Source: Aggregicoccus sp. 17bor-14
Lineage (GTDB): Bacteria > Myxococcota > Myxococcia > Myxococcales > Myxococcaceae
Direction: 5' to 3'
NCBI RefSeq assembly: GCF_009659535.1
Contig: NZ_VJZZ01000001.1
Coordinates: forward strand, 635,424-699,423
Length of the DNA stretch: 64,000 nt
Shown here piece after piece: positions 1 through 8,798 of the stretch. A model generated the notes under the pieces. That model was not told the origin of the DNA. It saw only the letters and a list, made by a program, of their open reading frames with translations, and did no database searches. The first letter of the stretch is position 1, and every line of letters begins with the position of its first letter. Both the position numbers and the translations under genes were made by a program.

Positions 1-2475
1 GCGCGGGTCGTCCGCGTTGTTGACGAGCGGCACGGAGAGCGCGCGGCGCATCGCCTCGAAGCCCTCCTCGCGCAGCGAGCACAGGCCCACCTGCGAGTTG
101 TTCTGCAGCACGCCGGCGAGGTTCGGGGTGTTCTGGTTCACGATGCGCGGCGAGCTGTTGTCCACGGGGAAGAAGCGCCCCGCCTCGCCGCCCTGCGCGC
201 CGCCCGGGCAGGCGTTGCTCGCCGGGTCGATGCCGGTGGTGGTGACGGCGGCGTGCATGTCCACGCCCTTCTGCAGGGCCGCGTCCACGAAGGCCGGCAG
301 CGCCGCGGTGAAGCGCGGCTGCTCCTCGACCATGGTGGGCGTGTTGTCCACGACGAAGAGCACGTCCACCTTCGCGGCGTCCTGCTGGATGAAGGTGTCC
401 GTCTTCTCCGTGCGGTCCGAGGACTCGCCGATGAGCGGCACCATCAGGGGCGCCGCGAGGTCCACCGTGTCCACGTAGAGCGGCGAGAGGTTCATGCCCG
501 GCACCTTGGCCGCGTAGTCCACGGCGACGGTGAAGGCCTCGCCCGGCGCCAGCGTGAAGGGCAGCGTCTTGGGCCCATCGGTGATCTTGAACTCGCCGTC
601 CGTGGTGCCCGCACCAATCGCGACGTCGCGGATGGTGAGCGTGTCCGAGCAGGCGTTGAGGAAGTTCACCTCGCGCGCGGGCGGCGGGCAGATGTTGAGC
701 TCCGCGCCGAAGTCCAGGTAGCGCGGCGAGGCCACGAGGCAGGCACTCTGCACGTTGGCGCGCAGCGGCAGGAGGATGAGCGGGTCGGCGGGGTTCGCCT
801 GCTGGATCTGCATCATCCCCTCGAAGCGGCCGCTCGCCTCCGGTGCGGTGAAGCCCACCTGGAAGCTGAAGTAGTTGCCCGGCGGGATGATGAGGCCGTC
901 GAAGGCGCCGCCCGGCATGTTGAAGGTGCCGCCGCCGTCGTCGCGCAGGCGCAGGTTCTTCACCGCGCAGTCGGACTGGCCCTGGTTGAGCACCTTGAAG
1001 CCGAGCACCGCGCCCTTGCGCGGCGGCACGGTGCCGAAGTCCAGGCCCGCCTCGGGGGTGATCTTCAGGTCGCAGGGGGGCAGCGCCACCGCGCTGCCGC
1101 GCACGTTGAGCTTCACGGTGGCGCCGTTGTAGGCGTCCGTGCGGATGACGAGCACGTCGCTCGCGGGGCCCTCGCGCACCGGCTCGTAGAAGATCTTGAA
1201 GGTCACCTCCTCGCCCTGCTGCAGGACGTAGGGGGTGGCGAGGGGCGCGTTGGTGAACTGGCCATCCGCGGGCCGCGCGGCGTCACCCCACGAGAGCCCG
1301 AGCAGGCGCAGCGGGCCACCGTTGTCCGCGCCGCAGTTCTTCACCGTCACCAGGCGGAAGGTCTTGGAGCCCAGGGGCTTCTCGCCGAAGAGCACCTCGC
1401 CGCCGGAGGGCGAGAGGCACACCTCGGAAGCGCCACCGAAGCCGCGCATCGTGATCTCGGTGGTGGGGTGGCGCTTGCTCTGGACCGTGAAGCGCGCCGA
1501 GTCCTCGGCGAGGTTCGGGTGGCCCGGGCTGTAGGTCATGGTCCAGCTGCGGGTCTCCCCCGGCTGCAGCACCAGCGGCAGCCCGGTCACCTCGCCGGAG
1601 AAGGACGCGTCCTTGCCGTCGCGCACGAAGCCCGTCACCGTCACCGGCTCGGTGCTGATGTTCTTGATGCTCATGGGCTGCTGCGCGTCGCGGTCCAGCG
1701 GCACCGCGCCGAAGTCGATGTCCGGCGGCACCGCGATCACCGCCTGCTCGAGCGCCTCGGCGGCCACCTGCACCGGCACGTCCGCGCAGCCGCGGCACGG
1801 GGTGATGGCGAGCACCACGTTCTTGATGCCCACCTCGTGCGGCGAGAAGGTGACCGGCACCTCGCGCTTCTCGAAGGGGGCGAGCGTCAGCGGCGCCATG
1901 CTGAACTCGGCCTGCTGCTCCTTGGTGCCGAGGAACTTGGGGTTGACCTCCACCGGCAGGTCCGAGGGGTTCTCCAGCGCGAGCTGCAGCGTCTTGCTCG
2001 AGTCCGCCTCGATGCGCCCGAAGTCCAGGCGCGAGGGGCTGATGCGCGCCCACGCGTCCACGCCCGTGCCGGTGAGGGGCACGCGCAGCTGGCGCGCCTT
2101 GGAGGAGTCCGTCTGGATGACGAGCGTGGCCGGCATGTCGCCCGGAGCGAGCGGCGTGAAGCGCACCTTGAGCTGGCTGGCCTCACCGGGCGAGAGCTTG
2201 TGGGGCCCCGCGTCCTGGAAGCGCGCCACGTACTGTCCCGCGGGCCCCTCCACCCAGGCGTCCTGCACGGTCACGGTCATGCGGCCCACGCTGCGCAGCG
2301 TGAACTCGACCTCGCGCCCGTCGAACACCGCCACGCGCTGGAACTGCATGCCGCCGGGCGACACCGTGAGCTGGCCGTCCGTGAGCGTGGTCCGCTGACG
2401 GTCCACGCACCCCGACGCCATCCCCACTCCCACCAGTCCCACCACGAGGCTCAAGAGGCCCCAACGCCGATCCAT
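1..2475 (-). CDS. Choice-of-anchor D lipoprotein with vWA-like domain (3' truncated by window edge)
   Basis: 825 codons are visible from an ATG preceded by GGGAG; the stop lies beyond base 1. The N-terminus is a lipoprotein signal ending ASG-C (Cys23), so the protein is probably anchored in the envelope. Residues about 35-670 are a chain of Ig-like repeats of about 100 residues with phrases such as LDFGRIEADSS, IDFGAVPLDRD and LDFGTVPPRKG, typical of choice-of-anchor D/ASPM-SPD-2-Hydin modules. From about residue 700 comes VDVLFVVDNTPTM, a MIDAS-like D-x-T-x-T metal site at the start of a von Willebrand A-type domain. The role is unknown; adhesion or surface scaffolding is an inference. The reading is uninterrupted and uses the same codon style as its neighbours. 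Confidence 0.85.
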   Translation of the reverse strand, partial: MDRRWGLLSLVVGLVGVGMASGCVDRQRTTLTDGQLTVSPGGMQFQRVAVFDGREVEFTLRSVGRMTVTVQDAWVEGPAGQYVARFQDAGPHKLSPGEASQLKVRFTPLAPGDMPATLVIQTDSSKARQLRVPLTGTGVDAWARISPSRLDFGRIEADSSKTLQLALENPSDLPVEVNPKFLGTKEQQAEFSMAPLTLAPFEKREVPVTFSPHEVGIKNVVLAITPCRGCADVPVQVAAEALEQAVIAVPPDIDFGAVPLDRDAQQPMSIKNISTEPVTVTGFVRDGKDASFSGEVTGLPLVLQPGETRSWTMTYSPGHPNLAEDSARFTVQSKRHPTTEITMRGFGGASEVCLSPSGGEVLFGEKPLGSKTFRLVTVKNCGADNGGPLRLLGLSWGDAARPADGQFTNAPLATPYVLQQGEEVTFKIFYEPVREGPASDVLVIRTDAYNGATVKLNVRGSAVALPPCDLKITPEAGLDFGTVPPRKGAVLGFKVLNQGQSDCAVKNLRLRDDGGGTFNMPGGAFDGLIIPPGNYFSFQVGFTAPEASGRFEGMMQIQQANPADPLILLPLRANVQSACLVASPRYLDFGAELNICPPPAREVNFLNACSDTLTIRDVAIGAGTTDGEFKITDGPKTLPFTLAPGEAFTVAVDYAAKVPGMNLSPLYVDTVDLAAPLMVPLIGESSDRTEKTDTFIQQDAAKVDVLFVVDNTPTMVEEQPRFTAALPAFVDAALQKGVDMHAAVTTTGIDPASNACPGGAQGGEAGRFFPVDNSSPRIVNQNTPNLAGVLQNNSQVGLCSLREEGFEAMRRALSVPLVNNADDPR

Positions 2476-2664
2476 GGCTCCCAACCCCCTCCGCGACGCC
2501 ACTCGTCCCACCATGCCGGAAACGGGCCGATGCCCGTGCCGGATCAGGTCGCGAAGCTAGGCACCCCCCTCTGGGCAGGCAACTGCCCACGCAGGCGAAA
2601 GCGCTGCGCCGTGTGTGGAAGCGCGTTGCCCTCTGCTGCAGTGTGCGCCGGGAGGTGCGCGGGA

Positions 2665-3411
2665 TCAGTTCAAGCCCGGGGCCAGCAGCGCCGAGAGCGG
2701 CTCGCGCCCGTCCCACGTTCCACTGGCCGACAGTGGGCGCAGCCGCGCGAACAGCTCCTCGCTGTACCAGCCCTCGCGCCGCGTGCGCTGCACGACACCT
2801 GCGTGGCGCTGCCCCGCGTAGGCGAAGCCGCGCACCGCGGCGCCGCTCTGCCAGAGGCTGAAGGTGGCCTGCTTGAGCAGCGGCACCTCGCCCGCGGCGA
2901 GGCTCGCGACCAGCCCCTCCTGCCGCGCGAGCACCTCCTCGAGCGCGGCCGCGGCGGCGCGAAAGGCGCGCAGGTGGCGCAGCCGCAGCGTGGCCCGGGT
3001 GAGCACGACGAGCGGAGCGGCCGCCCCCTGCCCGTCCTCGGCTCCCGGCGTGAAGCCGGCGAAGGGGTCCACCCCACCCCACGCCCCGTGCCAGCGCACG
3101 GGCCGCATCCGCAGCGTCCACTGCTCCACGGCGCGCGCGCGCCAGCCGGCCGCCACGCGCGAGTGCGCCTCGAAGGCATCCAACGCCGCCGCCGAGTCCC
3201 ACACCGTGAAGGCCGCCCAGCGCGTGGGCTCCCAGGGCCCGAAGCCCCGCCCGCGCGCAGTGCCCAGGAGGCGGAAGAAGCGCAGGCCGGGCGTGCGCGC
3301 GAGCTGCATCGACTCCAGGCCCTGGCGCAGCAGGGCCCCGGGCACGCCGCGCGGCGCGTAGCGCAGCAGCGTGAGGGCGGCGAGGGGCGAGGTCGGAGCG
3401 AGGAGCGTCAC
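2665..3411 (-). CDS. CrtA-like (spheroidene monooxygenase family) protein
   Basis: 248 residues from a GTG start (beginning VTLLAPTSPLAAL), 56 bases after the stop of the upstream GGDEF gene. The pattern matches the CrtA family: an early TPGLRFFRLLGT segment, a central AFTVWDSAAALDAF segment, then VLTRATLRLR, a 'VPLLKQATFSLWQS' block and a C-terminal GWYSEELFARLRPL-GTWDGREPL block. CrtA enzymes oxidise carotenoids such as spheroidene, but homologues are widespread in organisms without spheroidene. No other carotenoid gene is visible nearby, so the substrate is open. The frame runs open further upstream into the GGDEF gene; the start was chosen by family length and by the intergenic position. 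Confidence 0.7.
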   Translation of the reverse strand: MTLLAPTSPLAALTLLRYAPRGVPGALLRQGLESMQLARTPGLRFFRLLGTARGRGFGPWEPTRWAAFTVWDSAAALDAFEAHSRVAAGWRARAVEQWTLRMRPVRWHGAWGGVDPFAGFTPGAEDGQGAAAPLVVLTRATLRLRHLRAFRAAAAALEEVLARQEGLVASLAAGEVPLLKQATFSLWQSGAAVRGFAYAGQRHAGVVQRTRREGWYSEELFARLRPLSASGTWDGREPLSALLAPGLN

Positions 3412-3467
3412 GGGGCCGGCGCCCACCGGAGCACGGACGGGGCGCGCGCGCAAAGGGGAAGCAGGCG

Positions 3468-4691
3468 TCAGTCCGTGGGCCGGCTGCGCCGCAGGCGCTT
3501 CGCCTCGTAGAGCGCGCGGTCGGCGCGCTGCAGCAGGTGCTCGGCGCTCTCCTCCCAGTCGCGCTCGCTCGCGCTCGCGAGCCCGAAGCTCGCCGAGAGG
3601 TACACCTCGCCCTGCTCGAGCAGGATGGGGCGCAGCCGCAGCTCCTCCTCCACGCGCGCGACGAAGCGCCCGGCGCCGGCGCGATCCGTGTCCGGCATGG
3701 AGACCACGAACTCGTCCCCGCCAATGCGCGCGGCGAGATCTCCGGAGCGCTTGCACGCGCTGAGCGCCTGGGCGAGCGCGCGGAGGGCCTGGTCACCGGC
3801 CGCGTGGCCGAAGCGATCGTTGAGCTCCTTGAGCCGGTCCTGGTCCACCATCACCACGGTGAGCTCCGTGCGGGTGCGCGCGGCGCTGCGCAGCGCGGGC
3901 GTGAGGAAGGAGCGCAGGCGGCGGCGGTTCGCGAGCCCGGTGAGATCGTCGGTCGCCTGCAGGGCGCGCTCGCGGCGCAGATCCTCGGAGCGCGCGAGCG
4001 CGTTGCGCACGCGCGCCACCAGCTCGTCGGCCACCACCGGCTTGGTGAGGTAGTCGCTCGCGCCCGCCTCGAAGCAGAGCACCTTCGCCTCGGTGTGGGT
4101 GGAGGCGCTCACCACCAGCAGCGGGATGTGGGCGGTGTCCTCGTCGCTGCGCAGGAGCGAGAGCAGGGAGAGCCCGTCCAGCCCGGGCATGTTCAGGTCG
4201 GTGACGATGATGTCCGGGCGCAGCGCGCGGGCGAGCTCCGCGGCGCGCACCCCGTCCGGGGCCAGGTGCACGTCGAAGTAGCGGGCCAGCAGCTCCCCCA
4301 CCCCGTCGCGGCTCTCGCGGTCGTCGTCCACGTAGAGGACCCGGAAGCGCCCTTTATGGGAATCGGCGCCCGCCTCGGGCACGGCCGCGAGCAGCCCCCC
4401 CTCGTTCGCCGCCCCCCACCCGCCGCCCGGCGAGCCCAGCCGGCCGAGCTGCTCCTGGGCGCGCGCCAGCTCCGCCTCCACGCGCCGCACCAGCTCGCGC
4501 TGGGCCCCATCGAGCGCCTGCGCCACGGGCCCGCCGAGCAGCAGCGCACGCAGCCGGGCCTGGACCTCGGCGAGCGCCGCGCCGAGCTCGTCCGCGGCGG
4601 CGGCGACCTGGGGCGGCGGCGGGGCTGGGTTGGGGGCGTCGGCGTCCAAGGCGGGGTCCCGTGGGCGCCCTCCCTCCGCTGCCGGAGGCAC
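3468..4691 (-). CDS. Response regulator with GGDEF domain (putative diguanylate cyclase)
   Basis: About 407 residues from the GTG chosen here. The N-terminal 110 residues are Pro/Ala-rich and then probably helical. Residues about 115-235 form a receiver domain: acidic pocket YVDDD, phospho-acceptor Asp in VTDLNMPG (about residue 165), and Lys in DYLTKP. A GGDEF domain follows, with the intact catalytic motif RIGGDEF (about 324-328) and an RSGD (RxxD) inhibitory site exactly five residues before it, so product inhibition by c-di-GMP is expected. It should make c-di-GMP when phosphorylated; no cognate kinase is adjacent. The frame stays open to 4808, but that would run through the tRNA terminator and into tRNA-Leu, so a later start is required. 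A TTG at 4649 is another option. Confidence 0.85.
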   Translation of the reverse strand: MPPAAEGGRPRDPALDADAPNPAPPPPQVAAAADELGAALAEVQARLRALLLGGPVAQALDGAQRELVRRVEAELARAQEQLGRLGSPGGGWGAANEGGLLAAVPEAGADSHKGRFRVLYVDDDRESRDGVGELLARYFDVHLAPDGVRAAELARALRPDIIVTDLNMPGLDGLSLLSLLRSDEDTAHIPLLVVSASTHTEAKVLCFEAGASDYLTKPVVADELVARVRNALARSEDLRRERALQATDDLTGLANRRRLRSFLTPALRSAARTRTELTVVMVDQDRLKELNDRFGHAAGDQALRALAQALSACKRSGDLAARIGGDEFVVSMPDTDRAGAGRFVARVEEELRLRPILLEQGEVYLSASFGLASASERDWEESAEHLLQRADRALYEAKRLRRSRPTD

Positions 4692-4758
4692 GGTGCCCAA
4701 CGAAGAGTGCAACCCCCCGGTGCGGGCTGCGCTTCCGCTGCGGCCGGCCGGAAAAGCG

Positions 4759-4792
4759 AAAGGCCCCCAAGTCCGAAGACTTGGAGGCCTTT
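4759..4792 (-). terminator. Intrinsic terminator-like hairpin after tRNA-Leu
   Basis: A 15-base inverted repeat (AAAGGCC...GACTT / AAGTC...GGCCTTT, one mismatch) closed by a TTCG tetraloop begins 9 bases past the tRNA 3' end. On the minus strand it is followed by CGCTTTT. It probably ends the tRNA transcript and separates it from the REC-GGDEF gene. Confidence 0.75.
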
Positions 4793-4801
4793 CACGGGGA
4801 G

Positions 4802-4883
4802 TGCCCAAGGGGGGACTCGAACCCCCATGCCTTGCAGCGCTGGCACCTCAAGCCAGTGTGTCTACCAGTTCCACCACCTGGGC
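4802..4883 (-). tRNA. tRNA-Leu (anticodon GAG)
   Basis: 82 bases fold as a class II tRNA. The acceptor is GCCCAGG/CTTGGGC with discriminator A. The D arm is GTG..CAC. The anticodon stem CTGGC/GCCAG encloses the loop TTGAGGT, giving GAG at positions 34-36. There is a short variable arm (TGC-AAG-GCA), and the T arm is GGGGG-TTCGAGT-CCCCC. CCA is not encoded. It reads leucine CUC/CUU codons. It is followed by a terminator hairpin and lies between secG and the GGDEF gene. Confidence 0.93.
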
Positions 4884-4956
4884 AATTCGCGGCCCCTCTA
4901 TGCCTGAGCGGGCCTTGCGGTGCAACGCCTTTTTGAGGCGCTGCAGCCGCTTGTTG

Positions 4957-5370
4957 CTACTGCTTCGGCGCGGGCGCCGGAGCGGCGGGAGCCGTCTGGC
5001 CCGGGCGCGCCTGCTCCACGGACGCCGGCGCACCGGAGGCCGGCGCGGGCGCAGGAGAGGTGCCCACCGGGTTCGCCGGAGCGGCCGGCGCAGGCGCAGC
5101 CGCCGCGCGGCGCGCCGGCAGGGGGCCCGCGGCCACCGACGAGCGCATCCCCACGAAGGAGAGGCCCAGCGAGGTGAGGAAGAAGAGCGCCGCGCAGATG
5201 GCGGTGAGCTTGCTGAGGAAGGTGACCGCACCGCGGCCGCCGAAGGCCGTGGTGGCCGCGCCGCCGCCGAGGGCCGCGCCCATGCCGGCGTCCTTACCCG
5301 GCTGGAGCAGAATGACGAAGATCATGAACACGCACAGCAGCACGTGCACGGTCGTGACGAAGGCCAGCAT
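4957..5370 (-). CDS. secG: Preprotein translocase subunit SecG
   Basis: 137 residues from ATG. Two hydrophobic segments (about 2-22 and 52-72) flank the conserved loop LLQPGKDAGMGAALGGG, the SecG signature. SecG is the small, non-essential partner of SecYE that aids protein export. The last 55 residues or so are an Ala/Pro-rich tail unlike the short C-terminus of E. coli SecG. It lies downstream of gap-pgk-tpiA, a common order in bacteria. However, 139 bases containing a strong hairpin (5401-5433) separate it from tpiA, so its expression may be partly uncoupled. Confidence 0.93.
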   Translation of the reverse strand: MLAFVTTVHVLLCVFMIFVILLQPGKDAGMGAALGGGAATTAFGGRGAVTFLSKLTAICAALFFLTSLGLSFVGMRSSVAAGPLPARRAAAAPAPAAPANPVGTSPAPAPASGAPASVEQARPGQTAPAAPAPAPKQ

Positions 5371-5400
5371 GGAATCCCTTTGGCGAAGCGGCGCGTGAGT

Positions 5401-5433
5401 CGTCCCCCGACAGCCCTTCGGCTTCGGGGGACG
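5401..5433 (-). terminator. Strong hairpin between tpiA and secG (attenuator or partial terminator candidate)
   Basis: The 10-base perfect inverted repeat CGTCCCCCGA/TCGGGGGACG encloses a second nested stem, AGCC-CTTC-GGCT. No run of U follows on either strand, so a full intrinsic terminator is doubtful. A processing site, 3' stabiliser or attenuator in the gap-pgk-tpiA-secG transcript is more likely. Confidence 0.5.
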
Positions 5434-5509
5434 CGCACCGTACAAGAACTGACAGCGCGGAGACAACCTTCTCGTGCCCTCCCCGGAGTTGCCGGGGCGC
5501 CCGAGCGGG

Positions 5510-6283
5510 CTAGCGCCCCGCGCGCACGATGGCGGCGAAGTCCGCCGCCTTGAGGCTGGCCCCACCCACCAGGGCGCCGTCCACGTCCGGCTGCCCGAGC
5601 AGCTCCGCGGCGTTGTCCGGCTTCACGCTGCCGCCGTACTGGATGCGCACCCGGGCGGCCGTGGCCCCGTCGTGGAGGCCCGCGAGCTGCTGGCGGATGG
5701 CCGCGTGGACCTCCTGCGCCTGGGCGCTGGTGGCGTTGCGGCCGGTGCCGATTGCCCACACCGGCTCGTAGGCGAGCACGAAGCGGCCCACCTGCTCTGC
5801 GGAGAAGCCGGCGAGCGCCCCCTTCACCTGGCGGCTCACCACCTCCAGGGTGCGCCCCGCCTCCCGCTCCTGCAGGGTCTCGCCCACGCAGACGATGGGC
5901 AGCATCCCGGCCTTGAGGACGGCCTGGCTGCGGCGGTTCACCGTCTCGTCCGTCTCGCCGAAGAACTGCCGGCGCTCGCTGTGGCCCACGATGACGTAGG
6001 CGCAGCCGAGCTCCTTCAGCATGGGGGCGGCCACCTCGCCGGTGAAGGCGCCGGACGGCTCCCAGTGGCAGTTCTGCGCAGCGAGGCCGAAGCCGCTGCC
6101 CGCGAGCGCGCCGGCCACCGGGTGCAGGGCGGTGAAGGGCGGTGCGAGCACCACCTCCACCCCGGCAACCTCTTTCAGCAGCCCGCGCAGCTCGCCCACC
6201 AGCGCGAGCGCCTCGGCCACCGTCTTGTTCATCTTCCAGTTGCCCGCGACGATCTTCACCCGGGCTCCGGTCGCGCTCGCCAT
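5510..6283 (-). CDS. tpiA: Triosephosphate isomerase
   Basis: 257 residues, the usual length for TIM. It interconverts dihydroxyacetone phosphate and glyceraldehyde 3-phosphate in the cytoplasm. Catalytic residues are visible: Asn/Lys in AGNWKMNK, His in VGHSERR, Glu in [10 protein letters not shown], and the phosphate-binding [10 protein letters not shown]. The ATG follows the pgk stop directly (TAGATG, no spacer), so translation is almost certainly coupled. It is third in the gap-pgk-tpiA glycolytic operon. Confidence 0.97.
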   Translation of the reverse strand: MASATGARVKIVAGNWKMNKTVAEALALVGELRGLLKEVAGVEVVLAPPFTALHPVAGALAGSGFGLAAQNCHWEPSGAFTGEVAAPMLKELGCAYVIVGHSERRQFFGETDETVNRRSQAVLKAGMLPIVCVGETLQEREAGRTLEVVSRQVKGALAGFSAEQVGRFVLAYEPVWAIGTGRNATSAQAQEVHAAIRQQLAGLHDGATAARVRIQYGGSVKPDNAAELLGQPDVDGALVGGASLKAADFAAIVRAGR

Positions 6284-7471
6284 CTAGCGGGTCTCCAGGG
6301 CCTTGATGCCGGGCAGCTCACGCCCCTCGAGGAACTCGAGCGAGGCGCCGCCGCCGGTGGACACGTGGCTGAGCTTGTCCGCGTAGCCCATCTGCTGCAC
6401 GGCCGCGGCGCTGTCGCCGCCGCCGATGATGGTCACCGCGTCGCGGTTGTTGGCCATGGCCTCGGCAATGACGCGCGTGCCCTCGGCGTACTTGGGGACC
6501 TCGAAGAGCCCCATGGGGCCGTTCCAGAGCACCGTCTTCGCGTCGCGGATCCACTGCGTGTACATGGCGCGCGTCTTGGGACCGATGTCCAGGCCCATCA
6601 TCGTGTCCGGGATGACGCGGTCGTTCACGTCCACCTTCTGCCCGGCCTCGCCGAACTCGGTGGAGCACACGTGGTCCACCGGCAGCACGATGGGGGTCTT
6701 CAGGCGCTGCGCCGCGTCCAGCATCTTGGTGGCGAGCGAGAGCTTGTCCTCCTCCACCCGGCTCTTGCCCACGTTGATGCCCTGCGCCTTGAGGAAGGTG
6801 TACGCCATGGCGCCGCCGATGAGCAGCGCGTCCACCTTGGGCAGCAGGCTCTCGATGACCTTGATCTTGTCGCTCACCTTCGAGCCGCCCAGGATGGCCA
6901 CGAAGGGCTTCTGGGGGTTCTTGAGCGCGCCGCCCAGGTACTCGAGCTCCTTGCGCATGAGCAGGCCCGCGGCCTTCTCCTTCACGAAGGGCACCATGCC
7001 GGCAGTGGAGGCGTGGGCGCGGTGCGCGGTGCCGAAGGCATCGTTCACGTACACGTCCGCGAGCGCCGCGAGCTCGCGCGCGAAGGCCTCGTCGTTGGCC
7101 TCCTCCTCCTTGTGGAAGCGCAGGTTCTCGAGGAGCGCCACCTGGCCCTCCTTGAGCTCGCGCACCAGCTTCTTCACGCCGTCACCCACGCAGTCGTCCG
7201 CGAGGATGACCTCGTGCTTGCCGCCGAGCAGCTCGGAGAGGCGGCCCGCCACCGGCTCCAGGCTGAGCTTGGGGTCCGGGCCCTTGGGGCGGCCCAGGTG
7301 GCTGGCGAGGATGACCTTGCCGCCCATCTCCAGCGCGCGCCGGATGGTGGGCAGGGCCTCGCGGATGCGGGTGTCGTCGGTGACGCGCTTGCCCTCAAGG
7401 GGGACGTTGAAGTCCACCCGGATGAACACGCGCTTGCCGGTGAGCTGCAGCTCGTCGATGTACTTGATCAC
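6284..7471 (-). CDS. pgk: Phosphoglycerate kinase
   Basis: 395 residues from a GTG start (VIKYIDEL...), the standard PGK length. It transfers phosphate from 1,3-bisphosphoglycerate to ADP. The N-terminal RVDFNVPLEG, the substrate Arg cluster ASHLGRPKG, the AFGTAHRAHAST block, the hinge region and the C-terminal nucleotide-binding TIIGGGDSAAAV are all present. It lies 20 bases downstream of gap and abuts tpiA without a gap. No internal damage was seen. Confidence 0.97.
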   Translation of the reverse strand: MIKYIDELQLTGKRVFIRVDFNVPLEGKRVTDDTRIREALPTIRRALEMGGKVILASHLGRPKGPDPKLSLEPVAGRLSELLGGKHEVILADDCVGDGVKKLVRELKEGQVALLENLRFHKEEEANDEAFARELAALADVYVNDAFGTAHRAHASTAGMVPFVKEKAAGLLMRKELEYLGGALKNPQKPFVAILGGSKVSDKIKVIESLLPKVDALLIGGAMAYTFLKAQGINVGKSRVEEDKLSLATKMLDAAQRLKTPIVLPVDHVCSTEFGEAGQKVDVNDRVIPDTMMGLDIGPKTRAMYTQWIRDAKTVLWNGPMGLFEVPKYAEGTRVIAEAMANNRDAVTIIGGGDSAAAVQQMGYADKLSHVSTGGGASLEFLEGRELPGIKALETR

Positions 7472-7491
7472 GGGAGCGCCTGCTGCCCTTC

Positions 7492-8502
7492 CTAGAGGCC
7501 CTTGGAGACCAGGAACTTGGCCATGTCGACCATGCGGTTGGAGAAGCCCCACTCGTTGTCGTACCAGGCCATGACCTTCACCATGTTGCCGCCCATGACG
7601 AAGCAGTTGGTGGCATCGAAGATGGCCGAGTGCGGGTTGCCATTGTAGTCGATGGAGACGGTCTGCTCGTCGCTGTACTGCAGCACGCCCTTGAGTGCGC
7701 CGTCCGCGTTCTTCTTGAACGCCGCGAGCACCGCCTCCTGGGTGGTGGGCTTGCTGGTGACCACGGTGAGGTCCACGAGCGACACGTTCGGGGTGGGCAC
7801 GCGCACCGCGAGGCCGTGCATCTTGCCCTTGAGCACCGGCAGCACCTCGCCGATCGCCTTCGCGGCGCCGGTGCTGGAGGGGATCATGGAGAGGGCGGCG
7901 GCGCGGGCGCGGCGCATGTCCTCGTGGGTGAGGTCCAGCAGGCGCTGGTCGTTCGTGTAGCTGTGCACGGTGGTCATCAGGCCGTGCTCGATGCCGAACG
8001 CGTCCACCAGCGTCTTCGCCACCGGGGCGAGGCAGTTGGTGGTGCAGGAGGCGTTGGAGATGATGTGGTGCTTCCCGGCGTCGTACTGGTCGTGGTTGAT
8101 GCCGTAGGCGATCGTCACGTCCGGGTTCTTCGCCGGCGCGGAGATGATGACCTTCTTGGCGCCCGCCTTCAGGTGCTTCTCGGCGCCCTCGCGCGCGGTG
8201 AAGCGGCCGGTGCACTCGAGCACGATGTCCACGCCCATGTCCTTCCAGGGCAGGGCCGCCGGGTCGCGCTCCGCGGTGATCGCGATGCGCTTGCCGTCGA
8301 TGACGATGGCCTTCTCCTCGGCCTTCACCTCGCCCGGCCAGGTGCGGTGCACGGAGTCGTACTTGAAGAGGTGCGCGAGCGCGGAGGGCTTGTCGAGGTC
8401 GTTGATGGCGACGATCTCGAGGTCCTCCTTGCGGGCGAGCGCGGCGCGCAGCAGGCAGCGGCCGATGCGGCCAAAGCCGTTGATCGCGATCTTGGTGGCC
8501 AT
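7492..8502 (-). CDS. gap: Glyceraldehyde-3-phosphate dehydrogenase, type I
   Basis: 336 residues from ATG with the strong ribosome site AAAGGAGAG. It oxidises glyceraldehyde 3-phosphate with NAD+ to 1,3-bisphosphoglycerate. The Rossmann start INGFGRIGR, the active-site SNASCTTNCLAP with the nucleophilic Cys, the catalytic His in TTVHSYTNDQ, and the C-terminal WYDNEWGFSNR are intact. It is first gene of the gap-pgk-tpiA-secG cluster, with a recognisable promoter upstream (8565-8593). Confidence 0.97.
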   Translation of the reverse strand: MATKIAINGFGRIGRCLLRAALARKEDLEIVAINDLDKPSALAHLFKYDSVHRTWPGEVKAEEKAIVIDGKRIAITAERDPAALPWKDMGVDIVLECTGRFTAREGAEKHLKAGAKKVIISAPAKNPDVTIAYGINHDQYDAGKHHIISNASCTTNCLAPVAKTLVDAFGIEHGLMTTVHSYTNDQRLLDLTHEDMRRARAAALSMIPSSTGAAKAIGEVLPVLKGKMHGLAVRVPTPNVSLVDLTVVTSKPTTQEAVLAAFKKNADGALKGVLQYSDEQTVSIDYNGNPHSAIFDATNCFVMGGNMVKVMAWYDNEWGFSNRMVDMAKFLVSKGL

Positions 8503-8564
8503 GGATGTCTCTCCTTTGAAGGGATGTGGCGACGGGATTGGGAGGAAGCGAAAAAGGGCGGCCG

Positions 8565-8593
8565 ACCGTAGGCACGACCGCCGGGTGAGTCAA
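8565..8593 (-). promoter_or_regulatory. gap: Sigma-70-like promoter of the gap operon
   Basis: Read on the minus strand: TTGACT, a 17-base spacer, then TACGGT. The -10 ends 62 bases upstream of the gap ATG. The rest of the 296-base gap to the divergent diacylglycerol kinase gene holds nothing else recognisable. Confidence 0.6.
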
Positions 8594-8798
8594 CGCTCTA
8601 CATTGGAGCCGACGGGGAGCCAATTAGAGCAGCGCGCGCTCCGATGCACGGCGCATCGCGCGGCCGTGCACGCCGAGCCGCAAGGGGTGAACACTCCACC
8701 CGGGCCCGGAGCGCCCTGCGGGCGAACGGGCGGCGCACCGTTCCCCGGCTGCCCCGGCCGCGCTTCCTGCTAGGGTGCGGCCCGCACACGGCCCGCCC

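Noticed and set aside
253..3510. 1085-codon plus-strand frame over the first two genes
   Set aside because: Composition is His/Arg/Gly-rich with no domains; the minus strand encodes a coherent lipoprotein and a CrtA-like protein.
3468..4808. Upstream extension of the REC-GGDEF frame to 4808
   Set aside because: It would read through the terminator and into tRNA-Leu, so translation must begin later.
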